Assembly (NCBI RefSeq): GCF_003670295.1
Contig: NZ_QXJG01000006.1
Span: 17,879 to 81,878, forward strand
Length of the DNA: 64,000 bases
Direction of reading: 5' to 3'
DNA from: Helicobacter burdigaliensis
Lineage (GTDB): Bacteria; Campylobacterota; Campylobacteria; Campylobacterales; Helicobacteraceae
Made by a program: the position numbers and the translations under genes. Positions within the stretch are counted from its first letter, which is position 1, and every line of letters starts with the position of its first letter. This document shows positions 27,326 through 36,960 of the stretch, in pieces. The notes beneath the pieces are model-generated. The model saw nothing but the letters and a program-made list of their open reading frames with translations. It searched no databases and was not told the DNA's origin.

Positions 27326-28518
27326 AAATAGCATTAGTATCTCTTGGCAGTGCCTTTTTGTTTGCGGGTTGCTTAATGGGTTATAGGGAGCTTGTGTATA
27401 ATCCTGAAAGTTACCTTAAGAAAAAAGCCATAGAGTATGCTTCAAATCCCCAAAAGTTTGAAACAGAAGTTCTTAATTTTCAAGCCACTTTTAAAAAAGT
27501 GGTTACTAAGCTTACGCAAAGAGCTTCTAAGAATTGGGGTGAAAATAATGCTCCTACGGCTTCTAAAGAGGTTTATGTAAAATATACGGATTCTTATCTT
27601 TCAAGAGCGCAAGTGGATTTTTCAAAAGGTGTAGTATCTGTGGCTACTTTGGATACCAAAAATCCTAAACAAGCCTTGCATAAAGCCATTGTTGGCACAC
27701 TTTTAACCCCTGAAGATCCTGAAGATGTGGATTTGTATTCAGATAAAGAGATTGAGTATAAAGGAAAGCCTTATTTGGCAAATTTGATTAAAGATCATGA
27801 AGGTAAGGTTGTCCTTTATCCTTGGAGAGCTAATCGTTATGCAGATTATCTTATAAATCATAAGCTAAAAACCACAGAAATTACACAAAAAGGCGAGAAA
27901 AAGAAAGTCTATTATGTGCAGTTTAATATGGTAGAAGATAGAGTGGTGCAAAGTGAGCATAAGTATGGAGAATATGTGGCTCTTTTTGCAAGAGAGTATA
28001 AGATAGAACAAGCTTTGATATTTGCTATTATTAAAACAGAAAGCAGTTTTAATCCTTATGCGGTGAGTCATATCCCAGCATATGGACTTATGCAGGTTGT
28101 GCCTGTGAGTGCAGGGCGTGATGTGTATAAAGCGCTTAATAATAAAGATGGAATTCCTACCAAAGAAATGCTTTTTGTTCCTAAAACAAATATTCAATAT
28201 GGTTCTGCTTATCTTGATATTTTGTTTAATCGTTATTTAAAAGGGATTAAAAATTCGCTCTCGCATGAATATTGTGTAATTGCTGCATACAATACAGGTA
28301 GTGGAAATGTCCTTTCAGTGTTTCATAAAGATAGAAAAAAGGCAGTGGAGATTATTAATCAAATGCCCTCATCAGAAGTTTATAGAAAGCTTAGGACTTC
28401 TTTAAAATATGAAGAAGCAAGGAATTATTTGCATAAAGTAAGCAATGCTAAAAAAGAATTCCAAACAACACATTCTAAAACAGCAACTTTAGGAAAAATT
28501 GCCTATGGAGATTTTTGA
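27319..28518 (+). CDS. mltC: MltC-type membrane-bound lytic murein transglycosylase
   Basis: The enzyme cleaves peptidoglycan glycan chains. The signal ends in a lipobox with Cys18 (LFAGC), so it is probably lipid-anchored. An N-terminal MltC-like region (about 25-200) precedes an SLT domain with catalytic Glu241 in IKTESSFNPYAVS and the PAYGLMQV block. The start is a TTG at 27319, within the end of the DJ-1 gene. The symbol is by similarity; another Slt-type enzyme with the same domain order is possible. Its end overlaps the bpt start. Confidence 0.82.
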   Translation: MLKIALVSLGSAFLFAGCLMGYRELVYNPESYLKKKAIEYASNPQKFETEVLNFQATFKKVVTKLTQRASKNWGENNAPTASKEVYVKYTDSYLSRAQVDFSKGVVSVATLDTKNPKQALHKAIVGTLLTPEDPEDVDLYSDKEIEYKGKPYLANLIKDHEGKVVLYPWRANRYADYLINHKLKTTEITQKGEKKKVYYVQFNMVEDRVVQSEHKYGEYVALFAREYKIEQALIFAIIKTESSFNPYAVSHIPAYGLMQVVPVSAGRDVYKALNNKDGIPTKEMLFVPKTNIQYGSAYLDILFNRYLKGIKNSLSHEYCVIAAYNTGSGNVLSVFHKDRKKAVEIINQMPSSEVYRKLRTSLKYEEARNYLHKVSNAKKEFQTTHSKTATLGKIAYGDF

Positions 28519-29260
28519 GCTAAAGCAAAACCCTAAAATATGCGGATATTTTAAAGATAAAGTATCATTATTTCGGTATTTTTATATTAAAGAATGTGAA
28601 GAAGTATTTTATAAAAAATTATTAGAGAGGGGTTGGAGGCGTTTTGGGAATTATTTTTTTGTTCCAGAATGTGGAGAATGTAATTTATGTGTTTCTATAA
28701 GATGGGATTGTGAAAAGTTTAATTTTAGCACAACACAAAAAAGGATTCTAAAGCAATCTAGTTTTGTTACGCTAAGTATCCAAAAGCCTACTTTATCTAA
28801 ATCGCATTTAGAGCTTTATGATAAATACCATAAAATTATGCAAGATAAAAAAGGGTGGGAATACCAAAAAATCAGCCCTGAAATCTATTATGATACTTTT
28901 GTGCAAGGCTTTATGGAGTTTGGCTATGAGTTTTTATATCATATTGAAGGGAATTTGGTAGGAGTGGCTTTGGTAGATATTTTGCAAGATTGTCTTTCGG
29001 CGGTTTATTGTTTTTATGATCATGATTTTGCAAAATATTCTTTAGGAACTTTTTCAATCTTAAAGCAAATTGAATTTGCCAAAACTAAAGGAATTAAATA
29101 TATTTATCCAGGCTATTGGATAGAAAATCACCCTTCTATGGGATATAAAGAGAAATTTAAGCCTTTTGAAGTCTTAATCAATCGTCCAACTTTAGAAGAA
29201 GAACCTATTTGGGTAAAGGAGCAAGATGCATTATACAAATCTAATTTCACAAGTTTTTGA
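28505..29260 (+). CDS. bpt: Aspartate/glutamate leucyltransferase (Bpt, ATE family)
   Basis: Bpt adds leucine from leucyl-tRNA to proteins starting with Asp or Glu, marking them for the ClpS/ClpA N-end rule pathway. The ATG at 28505 is chosen because the longer TTG start at 28499 adds only two residues. The 251-residue product has the CGxCxxC-type N-terminal cysteines (ECGECNLCVSIRWD) and the conserved YPGYWIENHPSMGYKEKF motif near the C-terminus. The start overlaps the transglycosylase gene; the end overlaps psd by 35 bases in another frame. Confidence 0.85.
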   Translation: MEIFELKQNPKICGYFKDKVSLFRYFYIKECEEVFYKKLLERGWRRFGNYFFVPECGECNLCVSIRWDCEKFNFSTTQKRILKQSSFVTLSIQKPTLSKSHLELYDKYHKIMQDKKGWEYQKISPEIYYDTFVQGFMEFGYEFLYHIEGNLVGVALVDILQDCLSAVYCFYDHDFAKYSLGTFSILKQIEFAKTKGIKYIYPGYWIENHPSMGYKEKFKPFEVLINRPTLEEEPIWVKEQDALYKSNFTSF

Positions 29261-30008
29261 AAAGTTTGCTAAACATTCTTTTCATCCTAAGATTCAAAAG
29301 TGGATTAATCTAGCTTATGTTAAGTATTTTAATATCAATTTAGAAGAGTTTGATACAATAGAGAGCTATGAGAGTTTAAATGAGCTTTTTATGCGCTCTT
29401 TAATTAAAATGCGTTCTTTTGATAAAGCACAAAATGTGCTAATAGCACCCTGTGATAGCAAGGTTATGGAGTTTGGAGAATGCAGGGATAATCAAGCTAT
29501 GCAAATTAAAGGCAAAGAATATTTTGTGAGTGATTTTGTGCTAGAAGAGTTAGGAGAGGGGTTTAATTATATTAATTTATATCTATCCCCTAAAGATTAT
29601 CATCGTTTTCATGCCCCTATTGATTTGAAAGTTAAAAGAATAGATTTTATACAAGGGGCACTTTATCCTGTAAATAAAATGGGTTTAGAAAAGGTGGATT
29701 CTTTATTTGTTAAAAATAAAAGAGTGGTGTTAAGTTGTGAAGACTATAAGGGGAATCCTTTTTATTTTGTGGCGGTGGGTGCATTAAATGTAGGAGGGAT
29801 AATTATCCATTTTGCTCCCAATATTGCAACTTTAAAAGAAAATTATAGCCATACCTTTAGCACTCCTATTTGTTTGCAAAAAGGCGATGAGATAGGCAGC
29901 TTTCAAATGGGTTCTACAATTGTAATGTTGTCTAAGGGTTGGTGCTATCATACAAAATTAGAAGAAGGCATTTATTTTGGTGAATGCATTGCAAAGGAAC
30001 AAGAATGA
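29226..30008 (+). CDS. psd: Phosphatidylserine decarboxylase proenzyme
   Basis: This enzyme makes phosphatidylethanolamine, the main membrane lipid. It is made as a proenzyme that self-cleaves to give a pyruvoyl group: the cleavage site is FQMGSTIVM, with Ser230 as the pyruvoyl precursor (Helicobacter reads MGST where many have LGST). The catalytic YHRFH block is at 125-129. The length of 260 is normal. The ATG at 29226 overlaps bpt; the end overlaps nadA (ATGA). Confidence 0.92.
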   Translation: MHYTNLISQVFEKFAKHSFHPKIQKWINLAYVKYFNINLEEFDTIESYESLNELFMRSLIKMRSFDKAQNVLIAPCDSKVMEFGECRDNQAMQIKGKEYFVSDFVLEELGEGFNYINLYLSPKDYHRFHAPIDLKVKRIDFIQGALYPVNKMGLEKVDSLFVKNKRVVLSCEDYKGNPFYFVAVGALNVGGIIIHFAPNIATLKENYSHTFSTPICLQKGDEIGSFQMGSTIVMLSKGWCYHTKLEEGIYFGECIAKEQE

Positions 30009-31000
30009 TAGAAAAAATTAAGCATTTAAAGCAAAAACATAATGTATTAATCGCAGCACATTTTTACCAAAGAGATGAGATTGTAGAAATTACAGATTTA
30101 AGTGGGGATAGCTTGGAGCTTTCTCAAAAAGCATCTTGTGCTACTAATCCTATCATTTTATTTTGTGGAGTGGGGTTTATGGGGCAGAGTGTGAAGATAC
30201 TCTCCCCAAATAAACGCGTTTTTATGCCAAAAATTGCTTGTTGTTCTATGGCAAGAATGATCGATGATAGCTATTTTGATAAGTCTGTAGAGTTGCTTAG
30301 AAGTTATGGGATTAGCGATTTTTTCCCTATTACTTATATTAATTCTAATGCAGAAGTAAAAGCTAAAGTTGCCGATTTTGGGGGAGTGGTTTGCACAAGT
30401 TCTAATGCAAGTAAAATTATGGATTATGCACTTAAACAAAACAAAAAAATCTTCTTTTTGCCTGATAGATGTTTAGGAGAAAATCTAGCGGCACAAAATG
30501 GGTTAAAAAGTGCAGTGCTAGGGCTAGATACAAAAGAAGCAGTGCAAAATGCGGATATTATTTGCTATAATGGATTTTGTTCTGTACATCAGTTATTTAG
30601 TGTGCAAGATATTGAATTTTTTAGGGCAAAATATAAAGATATTTTAATCGTAGTGCATCCAGAATGCCCCAAAGAAGTTGTAAAAAAGGCAGATTTTGTG
30701 GGTTCTACTAGTCAAATTATTAAATTTGTGCAAAGTTTAAAGCCAGAGCAAAAAGTGGCAGTGGGGACAGAATTTAATTTAGTCAATCGCTTAAGAGCCC
30801 CTTATAATGGAGAGCAAAATACTTTTGTGCTTTCTTCTACTAAGCCAGAATGCCCCACGATGAATGAAACCACTTTGCAAGATGTTTTAAATCTGTTAGA
30901 AGCACTTGAAAAAGGGGAACCTTATAATGAAATTTTACTAGATGTTAAGGTTGCACTAAAGGCTAAGAGGGCATTAGAAAAGATGATGGAGCTTTCATAA
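30005..31000 (+). CDS. nadA: Quinolinate synthase
   Basis: NadA condenses iminoaspartate with dihydroxyacetone phosphate to quinolinate using a 4Fe-4S cluster. Cys ligands are in the ACCSMARM segment (around residue 80), the PECPKEV segment and the [11 protein letters not shown] segment near the C-terminus. [20 protein letters not shown] is the typical N-terminal block. The ATG at 30005 overlaps the psd stop (ATGA) and gives 331 residues; a longer start inside psd is unlikely. nadC follows with a 10-base gap. nadB is not in the window. Confidence 0.95.
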   Translation: MIEKIKHLKQKHNVLIAAHFYQRDEIVEITDLSGDSLELSQKASCATNPIILFCGVGFMGQSVKILSPNKRVFMPKIACCSMARMIDDSYFDKSVELLRSYGISDFFPITYINSNAEVKAKVADFGGVVCTSSNASKIMDYALKQNKKIFFLPDRCLGENLAAQNGLKSAVLGLDTKEAVQNADIICYNGFCSVHQLFSVQDIEFFRAKYKDILIVVHPECPKEVVKKADFVGSTSQIIKFVQSLKPEQKVAVGTEFNLVNRLRAPYNGEQNTFVLSSTKPECPTMNETTLQDVLNLLEALEKGEPYNEILLDVKVALKAKRALEKMMELS

Positions 31001-31010
31001 AGGATAAAAA

Positions 31011-31841
31011 GTGCAAGAAATTTTACTAGATGAATTTTTAAAAGCTACGCTTAAAGAGGATTTGGGTAGGGGGGATTTGTTTGCTAGAATCTTAAAAGAA
31101 GATGAAGAAGTAAAAAGTAAAATCATAGCAAAAGAAGAGGGCGTATTTTCAGGGGAGATTTATATCAAAAGACTTTGTGAGCTTTATTCGGTTTGTGTAG
31201 AATTTTTAGCACATGATGGGGAGGAGTTTTGCAAGGGTGCAACTTTGCTTTATTTAAAAGGAAAAAGAAGCACGCTTTTAAGTCTAGAGCGAAGTATTTT
31301 AAATATCCTAGCACATTCTAGCGGGATTGCTACACTTACAAGAAAGTTTGTAAAAAAGCTAGAAGGAAGCGAATGTACCTTGCTAGATACTAGAAAAACG
31401 CGTCCTCTTTTGCGTGTATTTGAAAAATACTCTACAAAAAATGGTGGTGCTAGAAACCATCGCTTAGGGCTAGATGATTGCCTTATGTTAAAAGATACGC
31501 ATATTAAAGGGGAAGATTCTTTAAAAGAGCTTATAAAGAGTGCAAGAGAAAAGATTCCTTTTGGGGTGAAGATTGAAGTAGAATGCGAAAACTTAGAACA
31601 AGCAAAAGAGGTTTTGGAAGCTAGAGGAGATATTTTAATGTGTGATAATATGCCACTTTCTATGATTAAAGAAGTGGTAGAGCTAAGGGATAAAATCTCG
31701 CCTAGCACGCTTATTGAAGTAAGTGGCAATGTGGAACTAGAAAATATCAAAGAGTATGCTATTAAAGGGGTAAATGCTATTTCAAGTGGCTATATTATCC
31801 ACCATGCAGTTTGGATTGATTTAAGTATGAAGATGCTTTAA
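31011..31841 (+). CDS. nadC: Nicotinate-nucleotide pyrophosphorylase (carboxylating)
   Basis: NadC converts quinolinate and PRPP to nicotinic acid mononucleotide. The protein has 276 residues with DTRKTRPLLR (residues 126-135), YSTKNGGARNHRLGLDD and KDTHI (residues 165-169), and the C-terminal EVSGNVELENI block of the alpha/beta barrel. The start is GTG at 31011 with AAGG upstream. With nadA it forms the second half of de novo NAD synthesis. It is coupled to thiL by a TAATG overlap. Confidence 0.94.
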   Translation: MQEILLDEFLKATLKEDLGRGDLFARILKEDEEVKSKIIAKEEGVFSGEIYIKRLCELYSVCVEFLAHDGEEFCKGATLLYLKGKRSTLLSLERSILNILAHSSGIATLTRKFVKKLEGSECTLLDTRKTRPLLRVFEKYSTKNGGARNHRLGLDDCLMLKDTHIKGEDSLKELIKSAREKIPFGVKIEVECENLEQAKEVLEARGDILMCDNMPLSMIKEVVELRDKISPSTLIEVSGNVELENIKEYAIKGVNAISSGYIIHHAVWIDLSMKML

Positions 31842-32701
31842 TGCTAGATAGAGAAAAGCAGTTTATAAACACCCTAAAAGCTTGTGGGGCAACCTTTGGT
31901 ATAGGGGATGATGGAGTGCTTTTAGATAGATTTATTTTTGCAAGTGATGGGTTTTTTGAGGGAGTGCATTTTAAAAGAGAATGGGGAGATTTAAAAGCAC
32001 AATTACAAAAATGCTTTTTTGTGAATCTTTCTGATATTTATGCGATGAATGCAATCCCAAAATATGCACTTTTAACCATTTGTATCCCAAAAGATTTTAA
32101 AGAGAGTAAAAACCTTGCTAAGACTATCGCACAAATTGCTAAAGAAAATGGAGTGCTTTTGATAGGGGGGGATACGCTAGTAGGCGATAAATTACATATT
32201 TCTTTAAGCATAATAGGAGAAAAATGCAAAAAAATTCTTTATAGAAAAGGGATTAAAAAAGGGGACTATTTAGCATATTTAACCCCTAAAAGCTCACTAA
32301 ATTTAGCAAAATCACAAAGCTTTGGTAAAAACATTAGACATTTAAAAAATGCTCTAAGATTTAATAAAATTAGTAAAAATTCTCGCTTTTTTGCTCCAAA
32401 ACTTTACCCTAAAATGCTTTTAGAGCTTAATAAAGAAGCAAAAGTGGGAATGGATATATCCGATGGAATCTTTATGGAGCTTTCACGCCTTAGTGCAATT
32501 AATAAGCTAGATTTTAAACTTTTAAGGAAAAAGGGAGAGTGGTTTTATTCTCCAGAAGAGTATCAAATGCTTTATGCTTTTAGCACAAAAAGAATAAAAA
32601 AGGCTAAAAATCTAGCACTAAAGCACCGCCATAATTTAGTAATTTTTGCTAGGGCAAAGGCAGGAAAATACAAAATTGCAAAGAAAAATTGGCATTCTTA
32701 G
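31841..32701 (+). CDS. thiL: Thiamine-monophosphate kinase
   Basis: ThiL phosphorylates thiamine monophosphate to the diphosphate cofactor. The AIR-synthase/ThiL fold is recognisable: FGIGDDGVLLD (19-29), SDGFFEGVHFKREW (34-47), NLSDIYAMNA (62-71) and IGGDTL near residue 107. The length of 286 is shorter than E. coli ThiL (325), with a shorter and very basic C-terminus (lysine-rich, 235-286). It ends 4 bases inside nth on the opposite strand. It lies in a run with nadA/nadC, suggesting a cofactor-synthesis operon. Confidence 0.82.
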   Translation: MLDREKQFINTLKACGATFGIGDDGVLLDRFIFASDGFFEGVHFKREWGDLKAQLQKCFFVNLSDIYAMNAIPKYALLTICIPKDFKESKNLAKTIAQIAKENGVLLIGGDTLVGDKLHISLSIIGEKCKKILYRKGIKKGDYLAYLTPKSSLNLAKSQSFGKNIRHLKNALRFNKISKNSRFFAPKLYPKMLLELNKEAKVGMDISDGIFMELSRLSAINKLDFKLLRKKGEWFYSPEEYQMLYAFSTKRIKKAKNLALKHRHNLVIFARAKAGKYKIAKKNWHS

Positions 32702-33342
32702 GCTTTAAAGCCCATTTTGCTTTTGCAAAGGTGGGATAAAAAGCATTCATGACATTTTGGATTTATGGCTTTGCAAGTATATCTGCCAAAAAGCACCATA
32801 GCTTGATGCAAGACAAAAAGATTGTCTTTAAAGAGCTTTGTTAAATCTTCTTCAGTCTTTAGCGGTGTGCTAGCATTGCTTAATCCAAGTCTATGCGAAA
32901 CTCTAAAGACATGCGTATCTACGGCAATGAAATTTGCCCCTTGAGATTCTATTAAAAGCACATTTGCAGTTTTTTGTCCTACTCCTGGTAAGTTTTTTAA
33001 CTCTTCTCTATCAAGTGGTATTTTGCCTCCATACTTTTGGCATACCATTTGTGCCATTGCTTTTAAATTTGTAGCTTTGTTGTTAAAAAAAGAGCAAGTT
33101 TTGATTAATTCTTTAATATCTTCTAGGGGAGCATCTTGTAAGGTTTGTGGGGTAGGATATTTTTTAAAAAGAGCAGGAGTGATTAGATTTACACGCTTAT
33201 CGGTGCATTGAGCTGAAAGCATAATTGCAATGAGTAGCTCAAAATCGTTAGAATAATTAAGTTCTGTTTTTGCGTCTTTGTAGCGTTCTAAAAAAAGTGC
33301 TTTAATCTCACTAACTTCTTTTTTGGTTGCTTTTTTTACCAT
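32698..33342 (-). CDS. nth: Endonuclease III
   Basis: This DNA-repair glycosylase/AP lyase removes oxidised pyrimidines. The helix-hairpin-helix reads LPGVGQKTA (118-126) with catalytic Lys124, and the second catalytic residue is Asp142 (VDTHV). A 4Fe-4S cluster is formed by Cys190, Cys197, Cys200 and Cys206 (spacing 6-2-5). The length of 214 is standard. It starts one base before the end of the AsmA-like gene (same strand), so the two form a unit. Confidence 0.95.
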   Translation of the reverse strand: MVKKATKKEVSEIKALFLERYKDAKTELNYSNDFELLIAIMLSAQCTDKRVNLITPALFKKYPTPQTLQDAPLEDIKELIKTCSFFNNKATNLKAMAQMVCQKYGGKIPLDREELKNLPGVGQKTANVLLIESQGANFIAVDTHVFRVSHRLGLSNASTPLKTEEDLTKLFKDNLFVLHQAMVLFGRYTCKAINPKCHECFLSHLCKSKMGFKA

Positions 33343-33343
33343 T

Positions 33344-35926
33344 TTAATCCTTTGTAAAAATTTGAATAGGTGAAGTAATTACGCGTTTTAAGACATTAAA
33401 AGGAGAAAGCAAAATATCTTGTGCGGTTTGTGTTGTGATTTTTGGATTGTCTAGGTTGCCACTAATTTTAACGCCTGTTGAAATCGTGCCATCTTTGCCT
33501 AAAAAGATATAATTTACCACAGGAATTTTATTAATAATGTTGCTTAGGGATTTTATGGTGATGAGTTTTGTGTTTAAGTCAATTACTTTATTTTTTAAAT
33601 CTAACACGCCTTTACCCTCTAAATCCATAGAACTTCCTTTAATATTAAGATTATTGATAGCTAGATAATCTTCATTTAATCCAAAATCCATCGTGCCTTC
33701 TTTGACTAAATAGCCCTCATTATTAAAACCAGGAGATTTTAGACTAAGGAGAGAGGGAATCGTATCAATAAATGCTAGAAGATTCTGCAAGACTTTTAAT
33801 TGTTTAATAGAAGTATTATAAAATTTTAATTCTCCTATTAAAATTCCATCTTGGTTATTTTTAGCTTTAAGGGAAAAAATGCCCTTTGAAAAAGCTTGTT
33901 TTTTGGCTAGGGAGTTTGCAAATTCATCTCCAAAATTATTAGCATTAATCTCTAAATCTTTTTTATTTTTGATTATTTTTGCTTTTCCGTTTTTGTGTTG
34001 AAGAGTGATTTCTAAAAAATCATCATAAGCTTTGGCTTCCAAAATATCTGCTAAAATAGGAAGTTCTTTATAGATAAAAATACTATTTTGTGCTTTTAGA
34101 TATGTGGGTAATTTGTCTGTGTTTTTGGAGAGATTGAGTTTGTCTATATCTAGCACATAATCTTGCAAAAGGATTTCTTTTTTATCTTGAGTGCTAGAGT
34201 ATTGTGCTAAATTATCCTTTGTTTTAAATTTTAAAATATCTTTAGAATATTCAAGTTCTAAAGAGAGTTCATTGCTAGGTTTGTCTTTTTGATACATAAA
34301 GGGAGCACTAGAGATTAAATTTAAGCGCATTAAAAAATTAGAAAAGTCTTTTGTGCTTATGTCAATATTGCCCTCTTCAATATTGTAGTTTTGTAAAAAT
34401 TCTGAATAGGCAATTAGAGGTTTTAAATCCTTAAAATAAAAAGTGCTTGTATCTGTATGGGTTAGGTTGGCTTCAATGTTAAAAGTAGGGAAGTTTAAAT
34501 AAGTAAAGCTAGGATTGTTAAAATCAACTATAAAGGGCAGTAAATGGTTTTGGATACTTAAAATGCCTTCTTTGATTTCTAAATTTACTATATCTAAATC
34601 GCCACTTAATTGATGCGTTTTAGTGTTGATAGAAAAATTTGTATTTGCTTTTAAAATATCTTTGAAGCTAAGTTGTTGGATTTTTACATCAATAAGGGGG
34701 TTTTCTAACTTAACTAAAAAATCCTTGCCACTAATTACAACGCCTTTATAATCAAAACTTGCATCTTGTGTGCTAAAAATACCCTTATAAGTTACCTCTA
34801 ATGAATGTAAATCTACCCCTAAATATAGTGTAGCTTGTGTATTAGACTTTAGCTGTGTTAGGGGAAGAAAAATCTGATAGGATTCTAAAACCTTATGGAT
34901 AGAGGAGGTTAGGGGAGTGTTAGCATAAAGATTGATTTCCAAAATTGCATGATTGCTTAAAATATCTTTGATAGCTACTTTAGAATCTTGTAAAGAAATC
35001 CCTTCATAAGTGGGGGAAGCAGGGTGAAATTCTAGGGTATTATCTTTAAAAATAAGTGTAATTTCCTTAGAAATAAGCGGAGAAATATTTTTTTGAAAAT
35101 GCACTTTAGCATTTCTTAAAACAGCTTTAGCTTTAAGTGTTTTAGAAAGTGAGGGGAGAATCTCTTCGCTATTTGTAGGAAGAATAAAAGAAAAATACTC
35201 CAAATTTATATTTTCTGCTTCATAATTGTCAAAAATCCATTCTTTTAGGATTGTATTGCTAAAAGGTGGGAGGATTTTTTCTAAAAATTTAATATCTTTA
35301 AAAGGGAGGCTAGAACCAGAGATTTCAAGCTCTTCAAAGTCGCCACTAGCTTTAAGATTTATAGAGCTTAAAAGATTGTGGTTTTGCAAATCTAAAAAAT
35401 TTAACACCCCTTTAAAATCTAAATTTTGATTTTTTAAGCTATAAACTCCTTGTCCTTGTGTGTAGATACCAAGCCTATGTAAATAGAGATCTTGTAGATT
35501 TAAAAAAATCATAGAATCTTTTTCTACTAGACTAAGTTTGGCATAAATGTTTGGAAAATTGATTGTGAAGTTTTCTCCATCATAAAGCAAATTTGCCTGA
35601 TAGCCTTTTAGTTTGATTTGCTTGAAGTGGATATGTTGAAAATATTGCAAAAGTGTATGAAGGGTTTTTGCATAATGGATTTGTGTTTGAATGCTTGGTT
35701 TTTGGTTGTTTTCTTGGGAATTTAGGGTTTCAAGATTTAAGGTATCTACTTTTAAAATCAATTTTTTATCTAAACTTAGATAGAATCCCTCAATTTCTAC
35801 GCCATAGATGCGGAATTTATCCAAAGAAATACCATGTATAAGAAAGGCATACAATCCAATGAATAAAGTAAAAAAGATACTGATAAAAATGCTAAAATTG
35901 AGAATTCTAAAGGATTTTTTCTTCAT
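33344..35926 (-). CDS. AsmA-like/YhdP-type envelope protein (DUF3971-like)
   Basis: The 860-residue protein has an N-terminal membrane anchor (about residues 8-32), then a very long periplasmic, beta-strand-rich region with no cysteines in the first part and many Leu/Asn/Asp repeats, which is typical of the AsmA/YhdP/TamB family. The C-terminus matches the AsmA-like end: KGVLDLKNKVIDLNTKLITI and IPVVNYIFLGKDGTI, then KISGNLDNPK. In E. coli such proteins move phospholipids to the outer membrane; this role is inferred. Its 5' end overlaps the divergent mltG start by 68 bases. Confidence 0.75.
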   Translation of the reverse strand: MKKKSFRILNFSIFISIFFTLFIGLYAFLIHGISLDKFRIYGVEIEGFYLSLDKKLILKVDTLNLETLNSQENNQKPSIQTQIHYAKTLHTLLQYFQHIHFKQIKLKGYQANLLYDGENFTINFPNIYAKLSLVEKDSMIFLNLQDLYLHRLGIYTQGQGVYSLKNQNLDFKGVLNFLDLQNHNLLSSINLKASGDFEELEISGSSLPFKDIKFLEKILPPFSNTILKEWIFDNYEAENINLEYFSFILPTNSEEILPSLSKTLKAKAVLRNAKVHFQKNISPLISKEITLIFKDNTLEFHPASPTYEGISLQDSKVAIKDILSNHAILEINLYANTPLTSSIHKVLESYQIFLPLTQLKSNTQATLYLGVDLHSLEVTYKGIFSTQDASFDYKGVVISGKDFLVKLENPLIDVKIQQLSFKDILKANTNFSINTKTHQLSGDLDIVNLEIKEGILSIQNHLLPFIVDFNNPSFTYLNFPTFNIEANLTHTDTSTFYFKDLKPLIAYSEFLQNYNIEEGNIDISTKDFSNFLMRLNLISSAPFMYQKDKPSNELSLELEYSKDILKFKTKDNLAQYSSTQDKKEILLQDYVLDIDKLNLSKNTDKLPTYLKAQNSIFIYKELPILADILEAKAYDDFLEITLQHKNGKAKIIKNKKDLEINANNFGDEFANSLAKKQAFSKGIFSLKAKNNQDGILIGELKFYNTSIKQLKVLQNLLAFIDTIPSLLSLKSPGFNNEGYLVKEGTMDFGLNEDYLAINNLNIKGSSMDLEGKGVLDLKNKVIDLNTKLITIKSLSNIINKIPVVNYIFLGKDGTISTGVKISGNLDNPKITTQTAQDILLSPFNVLKRVITSPIQIFTKD

Positions 35927-36827
35927 TGTTGTTATAACACTTTGTTTTTATCTTGCTAAACCTATGCAGTCTAGTTTGGTTGTTTTTATACCACAAGGTG
36001 GTGTGAATGAAATTATAACACATCTTAATAAAAATCACTTTGATGTGGGTAAATTTGATGCAATTTTAATTTATTTTTTTGGAAAACCTCAAAGTGGTTG
36101 GTTGGATATGAAGCAAACAAGACTTAGCAAAGGGGATTTTTTATACAAGCTTACAAGTGCAAAAGCAGCTTTGGTGGATATTAAATTAATACCTGGGGAA
36201 ACTTTGTATTTTTTTGTGAGAATTGTCGCTGAACTTTTAGGATTAGATGCTAACAAACTTACACAAGCATATTATAAATATGCTCCTAAAGACAATGAAG
36301 GAGTGATTTTAGATGGTGTGATTTTGGCAAATACTTATAAGATTCCAAAAGGTATAAAAGAAGAGCATTTGATGTATTATTTAGTGAATACTTCTTTAAA
36401 AATGCATAGAAGTTGGTCTGTTAAGTTGTTAGGAGAATATGATAAGAAGCAGTGGTTTAGATATGTAACAATCGCTTCTATTATTCAAAAAGAATCGGCA
36501 AATATAGAAGAAATGCCACTTGTTTCAGCTGTAATTCATAATAGATTAAAGTTAAAAATGCCCTTGCAGATGGACGGCTCTTTAAATTATGGAATGTATT
36601 CTCATACAAAAATCACTCCTAAAATGATACAAAATGATACAACTACTTATAATACCTATAAATATAGTGGAATCCCTAAGTATCCTGTGGGAAGTGTAAG
36701 TTTTGATGCGATTAGAGCAGCGATATTTCCCGCAAATGTCGATTATCTTTACTTTGTAAGAAATAAAAATGGTGTGCATTCTTTTTCTAAAACTTACAAA
36801 GAACATATAAATAATTTTGATAAATAG
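35859..36827 (+). CDS. mltG: Endolytic murein transglycosylase MltG (YceG family)
   Basis: MltG cuts nascent glycan strands and sets their length. Membrane anchor (about residues 16-37 from this start), then the YceG domain. The catalytic Glu is in ASIIQKESAN, and the family motif NRLKLKMPLQMDGSLNYGM follows. The ATG at 35859 is a best guess: an in-frame ATG at 35889 would give a 312-residue form and a longer frame begins at 35808. The 5' end lies inside the divergent AsmA-like gene, so the start needs testing. Downstream 134 bases lead to mdh. Confidence 0.85.
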   Translation: MNKVKKILIKMLKLRILKDFFFIVVITLCFYLAKPMQSSLVVFIPQGGVNEIITHLNKNHFDVGKFDAILIYFFGKPQSGWLDMKQTRLSKGDFLYKLTSAKAALVDIKLIPGETLYFFVRIVAELLGLDANKLTQAYYKYAPKDNEGVILDGVILANTYKIPKGIKEEHLMYYLVNTSLKMHRSWSVKLLGEYDKKQWFRYVTIASIIQKESANIEEMPLVSAVIHNRLKLKMPLQMDGSLNYGMYSHTKITPKMIQNDTTTYNTYKYSGIPKYPVGSVSFDAIRAAIFPANVDYLYFVRNKNGVHSFSKTYKEHINNFDK

Positions 36828-36829
36828 GG

Positions 36830-36884
36830 AACTTCTAAGATAGCTTTAAGAGAAGTTGGTTAAAAATACTCTTAGAAAGTTAAA
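36830..36884 (+). terminator. Stem-loop after mltG
   Basis: AACTTCTAAGA at 36830-36840 can pair with a near-exact complement (TCTTAGAAAGTT, one bulge) at about 36871-36882. It lies just after the mltG stop and before a T-rich stretch. Terminator by position; strength uncertain. Confidence 0.4.
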
Positions 36885-36960
36885 CAAATTTTTGCCTTTT
36901 GGGGTAAATTGTTGTGAAAGCTTTTGTAAAATTATTAAAGTAAAATTTTAAGGTGTTAAT

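Noticed and set aside
24346..28000. ZorC, ZorD or ZorE downstream of the ZorB-like gene
   Set aside because: The next genes are a PPIase, fba and efp; no helicase, HNH nuclease or ZorC-like gene is present on either side within the window.
31250..31750. 166-residue minus-strand frame opposite nadC
   Set aside because: Shadow frame of a well-supported gene; composition is that of a reverse-complemented coding region.
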